Assembly (NCBI RefSeq): GCF_030445035.2
Contig: NC_080682.1
Span: forward strand, 27,820,770 to 27,884,769
Length of the DNA stretch: 64,000 nt
Origin: Dasypus novemcinctus
Taxonomy: Eukaryota; Chordata; Mammalia; Cingulata; Dasypodidae
Direction of reading: 5' to 3'
Below are positions 35,054-45,460 of the stretch, in pieces (positions within the stretch are counted from its first letter, which is position 1; each line of letters begins with the position of its first letter). The notes under the pieces are model-generated. The model was not told where the DNA came from, ran no database searches, and saw only the letters and a program-made list of their open reading frames with translations. A program made the position numbers and the translations under genes.

Positions 35054-36082
35054 GGGGTTTTCGGCGGTCCAGCAGTTGGAGATGTTGCAGCGAGATGAAT
35101 TATCACCTGTAAAGTTAACTGAGGGGCATGTAAAAAAGGCAAAAGGAGGTTTGACACAGGGAAAGCTCGAACTCCCAAGGATGAAACTAGAGACATTGAG
35201 GTGGGCTATCTTATAATCATTATAGGTAAATGTGCCATTTGAAAGGGTGCAGTTGGGAAAGCAGAGGAAGTGTCTCAGATCTAGACAAGAGTAATCGCCA
35301 CAATACTGGAGGGCTGCAAAAATGGTACGTTGGGGCGTTGGAGTAGCGCGGGTATTAAGGGTTGCATCAGAGGGGGGAGGGGCCCTGTATGGGTGGACAG
35401 CGGGATGTACCCAGAGGCGACTGGTGGAGTGGGTGGTGGTTAGACACGGGCGCCAAGTGAAGTCAGATTCTAGGTTTGTAGAGAAGTTACCAAGAAAGTC
35501 ACAGAGCAGTAAGTCAGGTTTTCATGTTCCTAGGGGCTGAGTAATATTTTGAGTGGGGAGTGGCCAAGTGCCATTAAGCATGAAGAAGGTTCCTCGCAGG
35601 GTGTTAAAGTCTCCCATGGTCGTATTGCGGAATATGATGGAGTTTGTGTAAGGGAAGGTGGAGGCATTGTACCCTGGGTGATAGAAGTATCTTTTAATTT
35701 CATGTATGAGATGCCTTAGCTAATGCATGAGAAGTAACGCATCCGTGGGGGGCGTCATGCCGCTAAGGGAGAGGTTGAAGCGGACAGAATGGACTTTGGT
35801 TTCGGGATCACAGGGCAAGGATAGATTGCATGATGTGGTATATGGTTTCGGGAAGTTAGGACTTTCAGGGGTTAAAAAGAGGAATCCGGGAGGGTGGCGG
35901 ACTGCACCACAGACCACATCTACAGTGCCGGGGGTTATCAGAGAGAGAAGAATGAGTAGGGCGTGCAGCGTCGTAGGGGGAGAGTGATTTTGTCCAGCTT
36001 GCCAGTAAAGGGAGTGAAGCTCGGTCAGGAGCCGGTCATCGGATGGTGTTCTCGGTATCATGTTGATGCTGAGTCGCCTCAT
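35054..36082 (-). pseudogene. env: Provirus env, signal peptide and surface subunit
   Basis: The gene starts at ATG 36082 (MRRLS); the frame is open a few codons further upstream without an ATG. A long leader of about 40 residues precedes a hydrophobic signal core (ALLILLSLI). The surface subunit has about ten N-x-S/T sites and paired cysteines. Two nonsense codons interrupt it: TAG at 35,720-35,722 and TGA near 35,525. Apart from these the frame is open as far as the solo LTR at 35,053 and resumes beyond it. Three independent lesions, two stops and the LTR, mean no env product from this copy. Confidence 0.87.
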
Positions 36083-36129
36083 CTGGTAGATCACTGTGCA
36101 CAGGCGACATCTCTCACGGTGTGATGATC

Positions 36130-37433
36130 GGCGTGCCGGTGTAGGGCTTGATGTTTCTGCCTGGAATCCAGATAGGTTGCGCTACATCATCTGGGAAAAC
36201 ACATGCAAACCCTTGCCCTTGGGTTAACAGGGGACTAGGGCCTTTCCATGTATTGTCTTGGGGATCCTTCCAGTGCACTACCGGTACAGGTGTGGGTATT
36301 ATTGATGGACCCCAGTGTTTGTGTAATGGGGAGAGTCCTTGTTTGTCAAATGTGAGGAGGTTGATGTGTATCAGTGCTGTGGTTAGTACTTCATCTGGAG
36401 TTGCTTGAGGGTGTATGATGTGCTCCTTTTCAATTAATTATTTTAGGAGATGGTGTGTATGTTCGAGGATTGCTTGGCCACGCAGATTGTATGGAATTCC
36501 AAAGTGGTGGGTAATGTACATGTGGAGAAACTGACTGAAGGACTCGCTCCGATATGCCAGTCCATTGTCTGTTTTTAGGTCCCAGGGCACACCCATAAGG
36601 AGGATGGCTTGTCGTAGGGCTTTTATGCAATACTTGGCCTTTTCACCAGAAACGATGACGGCATAAGTTAGGCCAGAATAGGTATCTTTGACTACATGGA
36701 CATATTTTAGTTTGCCAAATCTGGGTATGTGGGTGACATCCATTTGCCACCACGAGTTAGGTTTTAATCCTCTAGGGTTTACCCCCTGAGGCTGTAAGGG
36801 CCTGAGTGGTAAAAACGGAGCACAGTTACTACAGGAGCACATGAGATATTTGCAAATGTCCACAGGGAGGTCAGGTAAGAGATGTTTAAGGGATGCTGCC
36901 GAGAAATGGAAACGAGCATGGAGTGTTTTTGCTTGATCTATGAGATTTTTGGAAAGGGTATTAACTATTACGATGGAAACCTGGGCATCCGCCAGTGCAT
37001 TTCCAGCCGTTAATGGTCCAGGGAGATTGGAATGGCTGTGTATATGCATGATGTACGATGGATAGGTTCTACATTGTAGTGTCTCTTTTAAGAGTTGTAT
37101 AGCTCGGTCGAGTGGAGCCCGGGTTGGAAAGAAAATGCTGAATGAAAGGTCCCTGCAAAGTTGAAAGGCATATTGACTGTCTATAAAAATATTGATGGCT
37201 TCCTGAGTGTAGGTTTGCAGGACTGCTATGATAGCCAAGATTTCTCCTCTTTGTACTGCATTGTCTAACGTGAAGCGTTGTTGGTCTGGCATTATTTTAC
37301 CTTGGGTATAAGAGACAAACCCAAAGGCACTTTTGGATGCATCAGTGAATACAGTACATGCCTGAGGGATAGGTGAGGTGGAAGAGAATGCATATCCTGG
37401 CTGAAAAGGTAGGGCTTTTACTGCCTGTAGCAT
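36130..37433 (-). pseudogene. pol: Provirus pol: RNase H and integrase
   Basis: RNase H shows its four acidic positions (FTDAS, GEIL, IDSQY, ALADA), then the integrase zinc-binding region and catalytic core with Asp in QMDVTH, Asp in TDNGL and Glu in ILEHTH. I count 34 residues between the last two, one fewer than the usual 35. The frame reaches a stop at 36,438-36,440 immediately after the catalytic helix and stays open beyond it to about 36,130 with integrase C-terminal-like sequence. At its start it overlaps the RT frame by 16 bp in another frame, so a frameshift separates RT from RNase H. Confidence 0.9.
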
Positions 37434-38715
37434 TTTGCTGGCCGATAGTGATTGTCAAAGGTTCCCGTGTAGGTGGAGAGGAGAACTTGCATGGAGAGAT
37501 TATCCATTACTAACGTATTAACTTGCTTAGTGGATAGAGGCCATATGATGCTTTCAGGATCTGCATTATAAGTGTGTCTACTCAAGAAAACCAGATCGAG
37601 GGCTAGTTGAATGAATGCCTCAACTATCGGTGTACACTTAGAGAGTTTGGATTTTGAGAGATGTGCCCAAATAAGGGGCCCATCTTGCCATAGCAGACCC
37701 ATAGGCATCTCAGGTGTATTAAGTATAAGTGCCTTTATAGGCCATTGAGGATTATGTCTTTGAGTGGATGATTTTGCCAGGGCTTCTGATACCTGCTGGT
37801 TGGCTTGTTTGGCTTGTGATGTTAGTCTGATTTTGGTGTTAGGATAATCTGGTGCAAGGGGAGATTGTTGTAGGAGACCAAAAAGAGGTTCTAAATGTGC
37901 AGCTGATATGGGCAGACTAGACCGTAGCCAATTGATATTCCTGCAAAGTTGCTGGAGTTCAGTGAGTGAGGCACTATCTGGGATTTTTAATTTTGGTGAT
38001 ATAGGCTTAATGTGATTAGTGACATGGTAGCCAAGGAAGGTAAAAGGTGGTAATTTTTGTATTTTTTCTTGTTTAATATGCAGCCCGATGGAATTTAGGT
38101 TTTCTTGTAACTGATCAAGGCCTTGGCTTAATTGTTGCTCACTCTTGTGAGCTATGAGTATGTCATCCATGTAATGGATAACAAAAAATTGCTCCCTCAG
38201 TGGTTGGACTGCTACATTAACAAAGTTTTGACAGATGGTAGGGCTGTTTTTCATGCCTTGCGGCAGGACAGTCCATTGATACCTAGAGTTGGCTCCCTGA
38301 TTGTTGGGAATAGGAACTGTGAATGCAAACTTGTGTTTTTCGTTTGGATGTAAGGGAATGGAAAAGAAGCAGTCCCTGACATCTACGATGCAGATATGAT
38401 AATTGCAAGGAATGGCTGAGGGATGCGGCAATCCTGGCTGTGGGGAGCCCATTGGGAGGATATGTTTGTTTATCTCTCTTAAGTCGTGTAGAAGCCTATA
38501 TGCATTTTTATTCTTTTTGTGAATGACAAAAACTGGTGCGTTGTAAGGGCTAGTGGAGGGCTCTATGTGTTTCTTTTGAAGTCGTTCATCCACTAGTTTT
38601 TGTAAGGCTTGTAATTTGTGGGATGGAAGCGGCCATTGTTCTACCCATATAGGGTCCTCTGTGTCCCATTGCAGAGGAGTGGGTGGTGGTTTTACCACAG
38701 GAACAATGGCCTGTA
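37418..38715 (-). pseudogene. pol: Provirus pol: reverse transcriptase
   Basis: About 430 residues are open, carrying the RT signatures: LHDLREINKHI, VDVRDCFFSIPL with the first catalytic Asp, LPQGMKNSPTICQ, the YMDD catalytic box, and LGYHV in the thumb. The frame is -1 relative to pro and starts without an ATG, as expected for a ribosomal frameshift product. The RT domain itself has no lesion I can see; it ends in a frame change at about 37,420-37,433 before RNase H. Confidence 0.92.
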
Positions 38716-39160
38716 TTATTGGGGGTGATCAGTGGTAATGACTGCCTGACTTTGCTCTAGGATATCTTGACCCCATAATATAGTAGGAAGGGCTGGTACA
38801 AAGAGTGGTTGGAAGACTCCAGAATGCCCTTCTTCATCCTCCCATGGGATGAGGCGTTTTGTTTGCTTAGATGCTGCTTCTCCTGTTGCCCCTTGTATGG
38901 GAGGGCCATCTTTTGTTTCCCATAGATGTTCATAGCACGCAGGGAAACAGGAGACTTTGGCTCCCGAGTCTAAGGTGCCGTGAAACCATTGACCTCCGGC
39001 TTTTATTGCTAGTAGGGGTTTGTTTTGGTATACCGGAATGGTCCACATTATGGTTTTGGATATGGGGGAACCCCTTTGTTATGGGGCTGGGGCTTGCCCC
39101 CTAGGGAGTTTAAAGGCTTGCCTTGCCAGTCTGTTTTTGACCTACAGTCTTCCGCCCAAT
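38716..39160 (-). pseudogene. pro: Provirus pro: aspartic protease
   Basis: The open frame from ATG 39,048 gives 110 residues with the active-site block GTLDSGAK (Asp-Ser-Gly) and a C-terminal WGQDIL block in the place of the usual G-R-D/N helix. The natural product would enter from gag by a -1 frameshift, and the frame relationship fits. I do not see a dUTPase domain upstream, which many betaretroviruses carry in pro. Confidence 0.87.
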
Positions 39161-39161
39161 G

Positions 39162-40500
39162 TTATCCTCGTCTGCATCTAGGACAGGGAGTGGGCAGTTT
39201 TATTTTGTTCTCTAATTTTTTCTTGGGGCATTCCTTAGCAAAGTGGCCTGCTCCTCTACAATTAAAACAATTTACAGGGTTACTCAGAACTAAGGCTTGA
39301 GCTAAGCTATTAGCGAGGGTAGTGGCTAAGACTTGCATTGATTGGTCTAAGTCCCTACATTGCATAATCCAGTCGTGTATCTCGGCAGTGCGCATAGTGC
39401 TTATGGCTTGCTTACACACAGTGTTCGCCCCCTCTAGTATTAATTCACGAGCCAATGCTTCCTGAGCCTGCGGATTATCTACTTTCCTGATGCAGGCTTC
39501 TTGCACTCTCGATACGAATGCAGAGAAGTCTTCATTTTTCCCCTGAAGCAATTTAGTAAATTTTTCAACCTTTATGGCAGAACAGTTTTTAAAAGCCTTT
39601 ATGGTGCAATTTTTCACTTGGTCAAAGTACATTGGGGGCACCTGTGTATACACTGCCGGATCATTGTATAGACCTGTACCTAGCAAGCACTCTAGATTTA
39701 AGGGGACACCTCGCTGTCTGTTACTTTCTGCTTGTTGCTCGCACTGATCTTGGTAATGGGCTCTCCAATTGACATATTGTCCTGGGTTTAGTACTGCTCT
39801 GGCTAGGTGGTTCCAATCTAAGGGAATATTTAAATTGATGGCTAAGTTTTCCAATAATTGCTGGGCATATGGACTGTTAAGTCCGTCTTCCTTTACGGCC
39901 TCATGGAGGCGCTTAATGTCTCCGTGCTCATGAGGATACCAAGGGAGAGGCCGTTGTGGGGTACGGTTCATGTTCACGGGGTATATGGGCAGTGCCATTT
40001 CTGTTTCTAGATTTTCCCTCGGGTTTCCCCATTGTTCGCAGTTGGAATCTCGGGCTTGGCACATGGCTTGGAAATAGGCATTAGTGGTTGGAAGGCCTGG
40101 CCAAAGGGGCGTAGTTTGCTCGTATAGAGCAAAAAGAGGACTTGCCTGGGGCAAAATGGGGTTTTTTGAGCTCTTGTAGGGAACTTCAGTCCCAAAGCCA
40201 TTTTGAGCGGGATTGAAGGCATTAAATGGGGAAGTGGCGGCTCCATAAGATGGCGGAGGAGAGGTAGCCGCCCCCTTCTTCTCAGGAAGTTCCGTTTTAG
40301 GAAGTTCCGGGTATATGGACCGCCTTTGGGTTGAGGATGAAGGAGAGGGCGGAAATTCGCTATCTTGGCAATCTGCACTTTCGCTTTTCTTGCGGGGTGG
40401 ACCAAACTGTTTTTCCCCCTTTTTCAACCCTTCTTTCCCTTTCTTAGGGTAATTATCAGTGGAGTGGCCTGAGGGCTGGTCTAAGAGGCTATTAAGTTGA
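39162..40500 (-). pseudogene. gag: Provirus gag: phosphoprotein, capsid and nucleocapsid
   Basis: The 421-residue open frame (40,427-39,162, open a little further upstream) contains a Pro/Ser/Lys-rich region (about residues 1-80), capsid with a PIYPV start block and a major homology region (QGKNEDFSAFVSRVQEA), and a CCHC zinc knuckle (CFNCRGAGHFAKEC). A second knuckle begins CPRCRRG but a TAA falls inside it; the His and last Cys codons lie directly after the stop. The N-terminal matrix part is in another frame (next entry). Both lesions would prevent a normal Gag. Confidence 0.9.
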
Positions 40501-40504
40501 AAAA

Positions 40505-40669
40505 CTAGGGATGTTTGGTCCGGGGGATTTCTTCGTCGTTATTGGACGAAGGATCTTGCTTGTCTAATTGGTAGGCGGCTGTTGGTGGGACTGCACCTTG
40601 AAGATAGGATTTTATGGTAAGGAGCGTGGGGATTAATCCGGGGGGAAAACTTCTCCTTTCACTTCCCAT
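40505..40669 (-). pseudogene. gag: Provirus gag: N-terminal matrix fragment
   Basis: From an ATG at 40,669 in strong initiation context (ACCATGG) the frame reads MGSERRS..., with glycine at position 2 as needed for N-myristoylation of a matrix protein. It stops at 40,505 after 54 residues; the continuation of gag is in another frame, so a one-base-type frameshift lies around 40,500-40,530. The frame is also open upstream of this ATG to near 40,816 with MA-like sequence (KKKYWD...), so the real start may have been further upstream and lost. Confidence 0.7.
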
Positions 40670-40920
40670 GGTAGCGGTAACCCGGTCAATTAGTATGCGA
40701 TAAGTATCGGGGTCCCACAAATTGGCGGTTGCTAACCATGGGTTAAGGGGAACTAGTATGTCCCAGTATTTTTTTTTGGAGCTGCCGGACAGAAACCCAG
40801 AAGCGGTGGCAGTCTAGAAGCGCCGCAAGCACCCATACCTGCGGGGCTTGTCGCCTAGAGAGCGCGGAGCCCACGATGTGGGCGAGGGGTCCTACCTGAG
40901 GATCGCTGAGGGTCCCTGTC
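40670..40920 (-). other. Provirus 5' leader
   Basis: Untranslated leader between primer binding site and gag, where packaging and dimerisation signals and the splice donor would lie. I cannot fix these elements by eye. Confidence 0.5.
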
Positions 40921-40938
40921 GTCCCTGTTCGGGTGCCA
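40921..40938 (-). promoter_or_regulatory. Primer binding site, tRNA-Lys3 type
   Basis: On the - strand TGGCACCCGAACAGGGAC begins two bases after the 5' LTR. It matches the 18-base site complementary to tRNA-Lys3 at all but one position (CpG to CpA). Lys3 priming is shared with MMTV and lentiviruses and fits a class II element. Confidence 0.9.
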
Positions 40939-40940
40939 CT

Positions 40941-41359
40941 TGAAGGCGAGTGCCAGAGGGCCTCGCTGCCGGCAGGGCCTCGCAGCAGGTAGGACTGATG
41001 GGAGGGATACTCACGGAGACTGGCTGATGGCACAGGTCTGCTTTATTGCGGAAGCACACGCACTTTTATAGGGTACCGGGTGACGTGTAAGCCGCTCATT
41101 GGCCCAGCCACTGGAGGCCTCTGATTGGCTACCCTGGGCAGTTGCTAGGGAAAGGTTCGAATTAGGGGGACGGTTTTTATCAATGGGCGGCTAGCAGGGT
41201 TGGCGGGCTGTGGAGAAAAGGCAGAAAAAGGCTTGAGGGGAGGCGTTGGCCACCTCGACTCTGATGCCTTCCAAGGGAGACGGTTTCCGATCTCAAACCT
41301 TGGATTCTGCCAGGCTTGCCAGCCACACCTGTGCCTGCCGGGGGGTAAATACTCCCTCA
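40941..41359 (-). repeat. 5' LTR of the provirus
   Basis: 419 bp, TG...CA ends, same TATA and AATAAA as the 3' LTR. Most of the differences from the 3' LTR are C/T or G/A changes. Confidence 0.92.
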
Positions 41360-41365
41360 GTAGGC
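41360..41365. other. Target site duplication of the provirus, right copy
   Basis: GTAGGC, identical to 33,321-33,326. Confidence 0.9.
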
Positions 41366-42830
41366 TAGAGACAATGCTCATTATTCTAGGAAGAATGAAG
41401 AAACTCTCTTTAGTTGACTGATCTTGCATTCCAAAATCCAAGTCTGACTAAAATGTTTACCAGTCCAATTAATTTGGAGCTGATTCTTTCATCTCAGAGT
41501 CCTGAGAATTTAATCCACATTCCAGCTGATGGCCAATCTAGGACTTGGGGGATGCCTGAAAACTCTGAATTTCAGACTAGAGTGCCCAAGAGAGATTGAT
41601 GGGAGACATTGAGGGCAGTTTCCCAAGCTGAAGCATGGGAGATTAGTCTCAGGGGATGTTTAGCTGCCCTCTGAATAGAAGGGCCCAAGGAATGTGGGCC
41701 ATTCAGAATTTTCTGCTCTGGTTGTCAGCACTCCTACATTCCAGGGTCCAAGACTGACTGCACTTTTACCCAAACTAAAGCCCCTGATCTATGTCTCAGG
41801 AGACACTTGGCTGCCCTCTGAAGGGGAGGGCTCAAGTAATTTCTTGGGGACTATTCAGTGTTACTTCCCTGGTTCCTACTACCTCAGGAATCACAGATCC
41901 CCTGCTGCCAGGTATTACCAGGGCCCTTCTAGACTTGGAAATCAGACCAAATAGATCAGATGGCTGCCAAGCTGAATTTTGCTCCTTCTTGGAGGGGGAA
42001 CAGAAAAAAACTTCTCCCTCTTCTTATAGAAGTCTTAAAAGCAGTCCTAGTTTAATGAATTTACTATCAGGGAGATTCCCAGTTAGACCAGCCATCAAAA
42101 GACAATTAAGTGATCAATTGTTTTAGCTAATAGGCCTTAGGGACCTGAAGCAATAACTTCCTCATTAGCAAAGACATTCTCAGTTTTACAACTCTTAAGT
42201 CAATCCAAAGGATTTTAACACAAACCTGTATGAGAAATTCAGTAGTAGGAAGTGGGGGATTAAATGTGGGTCAAGGTTAATTAGGAAGGGTGTCCTCATC
42301 TGTGATTCTTGTGGGAAAAAGGACTCCAAGGAATCCACTTTGGCCCTGCCCACCACCACTTTCCCACCATGTCCCAGACCAGGAAACCAGGTGTGATCAA
42401 TAGGAAGGCAGACCTCCAAGATGTGGAACTGCAGGGAAGTGCAAACCCTCAACCCTCTGTCATTGCCATCATTGCCAGTGCTGAGGGGAGAGGATAGGAG
42501 AAGGCAGCTAGGCCTGAGGACAAAGTTGGAAGCTGCTGAAAAGGTTAGAAAAAGAGGCTTTGCTGGGCCTAGAGCTAAGACAAGGAACTTCTGTCTTAGC
42601 AGAGCCCAGCTTTGGGCCCCTGCCCTGTACCCCTGACCTCCCAGCTTGGGTCAGGCCTAACCAGTCTGGGGATGTGGGGAAGATGCAGAGAGTTCCCATG
42701 CCCCAGCCTTTCTCCTCCCAGGATTGCATCCTGTGGGGGCTTGTAGGCAAACCCATTTTAAAATGGATGACCAAAAGAAGGCATTAAATAGGTTGTAGGA
42801 CATAGTTCCACTCACCAGTAATATCCTGAC
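41366..42830 (-). repeat. Unassigned, probably old retroviral internal sequence
   Basis: Continuation of the sequence that the provirus split. Short internal repetition is visible: CCAAAATCCAAGTCTGACT at 41,432 against CCAGGGTCCAAGACTGACT at 41,742, and TTTAGCTGCCCTCTGAA against CTTGGCTGCCCTCTGAA (41,660 and 41,807). Position next to an antisense LTR suggests the internal part of an old antisense retrovirus. No protein motif is readable. Confidence 0.4.
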
Positions 42831-43440
42831 TGACTTGTCAAACTGTGTAGTCAGATTTTGTCTGGGTTCTTGGCTAAGCTGCAAGAAATGAATTTCAAGA
42901 GCACAACACATTGATTAGGTCAATAATTTATTAGGTAGGGAGGAAAGAAAAATGGGAGAAAATAAAAGATCATGGGTCCCAGGTAGAGAGAAAAGGACTG
43001 AAGAGTGATAAAGAGGAACCATTTACAGACTACAGTTTCCCATTATAGATTATAAATCCCTAGGTTTACTTGTGTATTGATTTAGGCATGGGTAAAGGAG
43101 GCTAGAATAGGGCAGAAACAGGCACAGGGACAGGGCTCGTTTGCTTCCCACTTGCCTTTTAAACCATTAATTATTCTACCCCTTTGTTAATGACATGGGC
43201 AGAGTTCAGGCTTTTTGCTGTTTTGATTGGTTACCCCACCCATCAGTCCCAATGATAAGGCCCCTGGAGAATATCTGGGGCTTTTCCTGGCTTCCAGAGG
43301 AAATCTTGTTCTGAATGGGAGAATCTCACAAGGGTCTTCCAAGAGCCATAATGGGGGTACCAGAGGACACATGTTAAAGGTGGCAGTTTATCTGCCAAGG
43401 TCCTGATCTGTTGATTCCCTATCTAACCTGCTTTGTTGGC
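42830..43440 (-). repeat. Old LTR, antisense, copy A
   Basis: On the - strand a TTTAAAAGG TATA-like box (43,155-43,163) precedes AATAAA (complement of TTTATT at 42,927-42,932). The block TGCTGTTTTGATTGGTTACC near 43,217 and the following CCCACCCATCA recur in copy B. Borders are approximate. Confidence 0.6.
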
Positions 43441-44389
43441 TTTCTTCTACATGTATTAAAATCCTGAAAATATGATTCTATTATTTTTGTTGTACACAGA
43501 CATCTTTTAAAAAAATTTCCCAGGCCTTGGGTCTTCATTTAATTTGTAGATTCAATTTTTCCTCTGATACCATATTCTTTAAGAAAAATAATTTGTTAGG
43601 TTTTCTTGAATCACATGACTTGTCAACAATATCATACTTGAGATACACAAATATTTTTATAGCTATAGTCTTATTATTTTTTTCTTTTTATCATATGACC
43701 CTTTGTAGAATTTTTCTTCTACTATTGCTGCTTCTGGGAAGCCAGCTATAATTGATCTTTCCATCTTCTTTCAGGACAAACCTGTTGTGGTTATCCTAAG
43801 TATGGCTATTTGCAAGAGAAAGGCCTGCATGTTCTGGCTTCACAAAGAAAAATTTGTCTCAGTGAGAAGTTGATTTATTGCATTTGCACAAGCAAGGAAT
43901 TTGGGGAATCTTCCCCAAAGTAGTTCAAAATGAGAAAGAAGATAGAGTCAAAGAGAATAAGTGCAATTTGTCAGTCCTGTGCTCTCCAAGCTTGTCAAAC
44001 TTACTTTTGTTTTCCCAATTTCAGAGGGTAATTAACCACAGTTTAGATATTTTTGCTGATGCTTGCTTGCAATGTTCTCATGACTCCTTTGTCAGCTGAC
44101 TTCTCAAGGATAGCAAAGCTTTGTTTTGTTTTTTTTTTTGTTTGCTTTTTTTTGTCTCTGAGTAAAGTTACAGAATTACTGGGTCATTAAGTGCTCCTGC
44201 TACCATTCTGTCTGGTTTCGCCTTGAGACCGTTACCTTATTCTATAAGTAAAACTGAGAAGGCCTGGTTAATAATTTGGGTGCAACTAAGTGCAAAGAGT
44301 AAACATTTAAGATTAGATTAATAGAAAACTAGTTCTGCTGGGTCTGAGTATGTTGTAGAATTTGAGAGAGGTTCAATTATTTGTGTATA
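43441..44389. other. Unassigned stretch between old LTRs
   Basis: T-rich tracts and no open frame beyond about 75 codons. An antisense AATAAA near 43,873 (GTTGATTTATTGCA) may mark another LTR remnant. Nothing else recognised. Confidence 0.4.
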
Positions 44390-44760
44390 GAAAGGGCAGA
44401 ACTCAGGAATGATTTTGAGAAGGAAAAATTGTTTATTGATGGCTCACCAGACTCGTGAGCTTTCTGTTGCAAACCCAAGCCCTGAACAAGAATTCTGAGT
44501 TCCTTTTATACAGAGGAAGGGCTAAATCATTCTTTGTTTCAGTGCTCAATAGGCTTGAATTAGCATATCTCATCCACATCCTAGGTAAGCTTTTAGCATG
44601 AGCCTTATACATTCTAGATAAGCTATTAGCACATTTGGTTACCAAAGGCAGGACTGAAGCCTCACAGATAGCTTAGGTTATCTACAAAGAGATGAAGAGC
44701 CTCCCAACCATAGCCCACATCAAGGAAAGGTGTTAGTATTTTTAGAACTCCTTAAGTGAA
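44390..44760 (-). repeat. LTR fragment, antisense
   Basis: On the - strand GTATAAAAGGAAC (complement of 44,501-44,512) is followed about 70 bp later by CAATAAACAA (complement of the 44,432-44,437 TTTATT), a typical TATA-to-polyadenylation spacing of a retroviral LTR. The intervening text (TTGTTCAGGGCTTGGGTTTG) has an LTR look. Family unknown. Confidence 0.6.
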
Positions 44761-44939
44761 GTAAATTTTAGGAAGCATATTTTTCAGCTTTCACTTAGGA
44801 TTTCTTCCTCTTATGTATCTAAAATTCTTTCCTGAATTTGTTTTATAGGCAATCATATTTAGCCAGCACTCAACCACAAGCAGGAAACTGGGGCATGCTC
44901 AGAAAAAGACACATTGTGTCCTTCCTCTTGAATGAATCC

Positions 44940-45460
44940 TGAGACACTAGTGTTATTGGATTTTGTTTAGTTTCTTGGCTATCCTGCAGAAATGTATTTC
45001 AAGAGCATGCTGTATGAGCTAGTTCAGTAATTTATTCAGGCAGGTTTTACTTGTGTGGCCACATGGCTGAGGAAAACTGGTGAGACAGACACACAAGGGC
45101 AGAAATGGGTCTAGAGGCAAGAGAGCAGAATGTATGCATGCTCAGGCCTGTGGCTGGCTTTTAAGCTGTAATTATTCCACCTTTTTGCTAATGGCAGGGG
45201 AAGGGTTCTAGCTGTTTGCTGTTTTGATTGATTACCCCACCCATCAATTCCCCATGAGGGCCCAATGATAAAGTCCTTGGGGAATATCTGGGACTTCTCC
45301 TGTCTTCTAGAAGAAGTCTTTGTTTTAAATAGCAGAATCTTGGTGGTGGGGGGCTTACAGCAGATATCTTGGGGGTTATTGATGTCTACATGAACTCTCA
45401 GCCAGGTTCCAGATCCATCTATTGATTCCTTATCTTACTAATGTGCTTCACTAGGAACAA
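44940..45460 (-). repeat. Old LTR, antisense, copy B
   Basis: Shares with copy A, in the same order, the antisense AATAAA (45,031-45,036), the CTTTTAA box (45,158-45,164), TGCTGTTTTGATTGATTACC, CCAATGATAAAG(T/G)CC and GGGGAATATCTGGG. The two copies differ by many substitutions and indels. With 1.5 kb between them they could be the two LTRs of a largely deleted antisense provirus or two independent solo LTRs. Confidence 0.6.

Larger units (their letters stand above)
33327..41359 (-). mobile_element. Class II (betaretrovirus-like) provirus, complete structure
   Basis: An 8,033-bp element on the - strand in the order 5' LTR (40,941-41,359), primer binding site, gag, pro, pol, env, polypurine tract, 3' LTR (33,327-33,745), flanked by GTAGGC duplications. 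Gag to pro and pro to pol each need a -1 frame change, the normal betaretroviral arrangement. The paired LTRs are both 419 bp and differ at about 16 positions by hand count (near 4%), mostly transitions and many at CpG, so the insertion is fairly young in mammalian terms. Coding damage includes a frameshift in gag, a stop in the second zinc knuckle, a frame change between RT and RNase H, stops at the end of integrase and in env, and a 549-bp solo LTR inside env. Confidence 0.93.

Noticed and set aside
33679-36082. Second candidate for a captured env
   Set aside because: Two nonsense codons and a nested LTR interrupt it; no intact product is possible from this copy.
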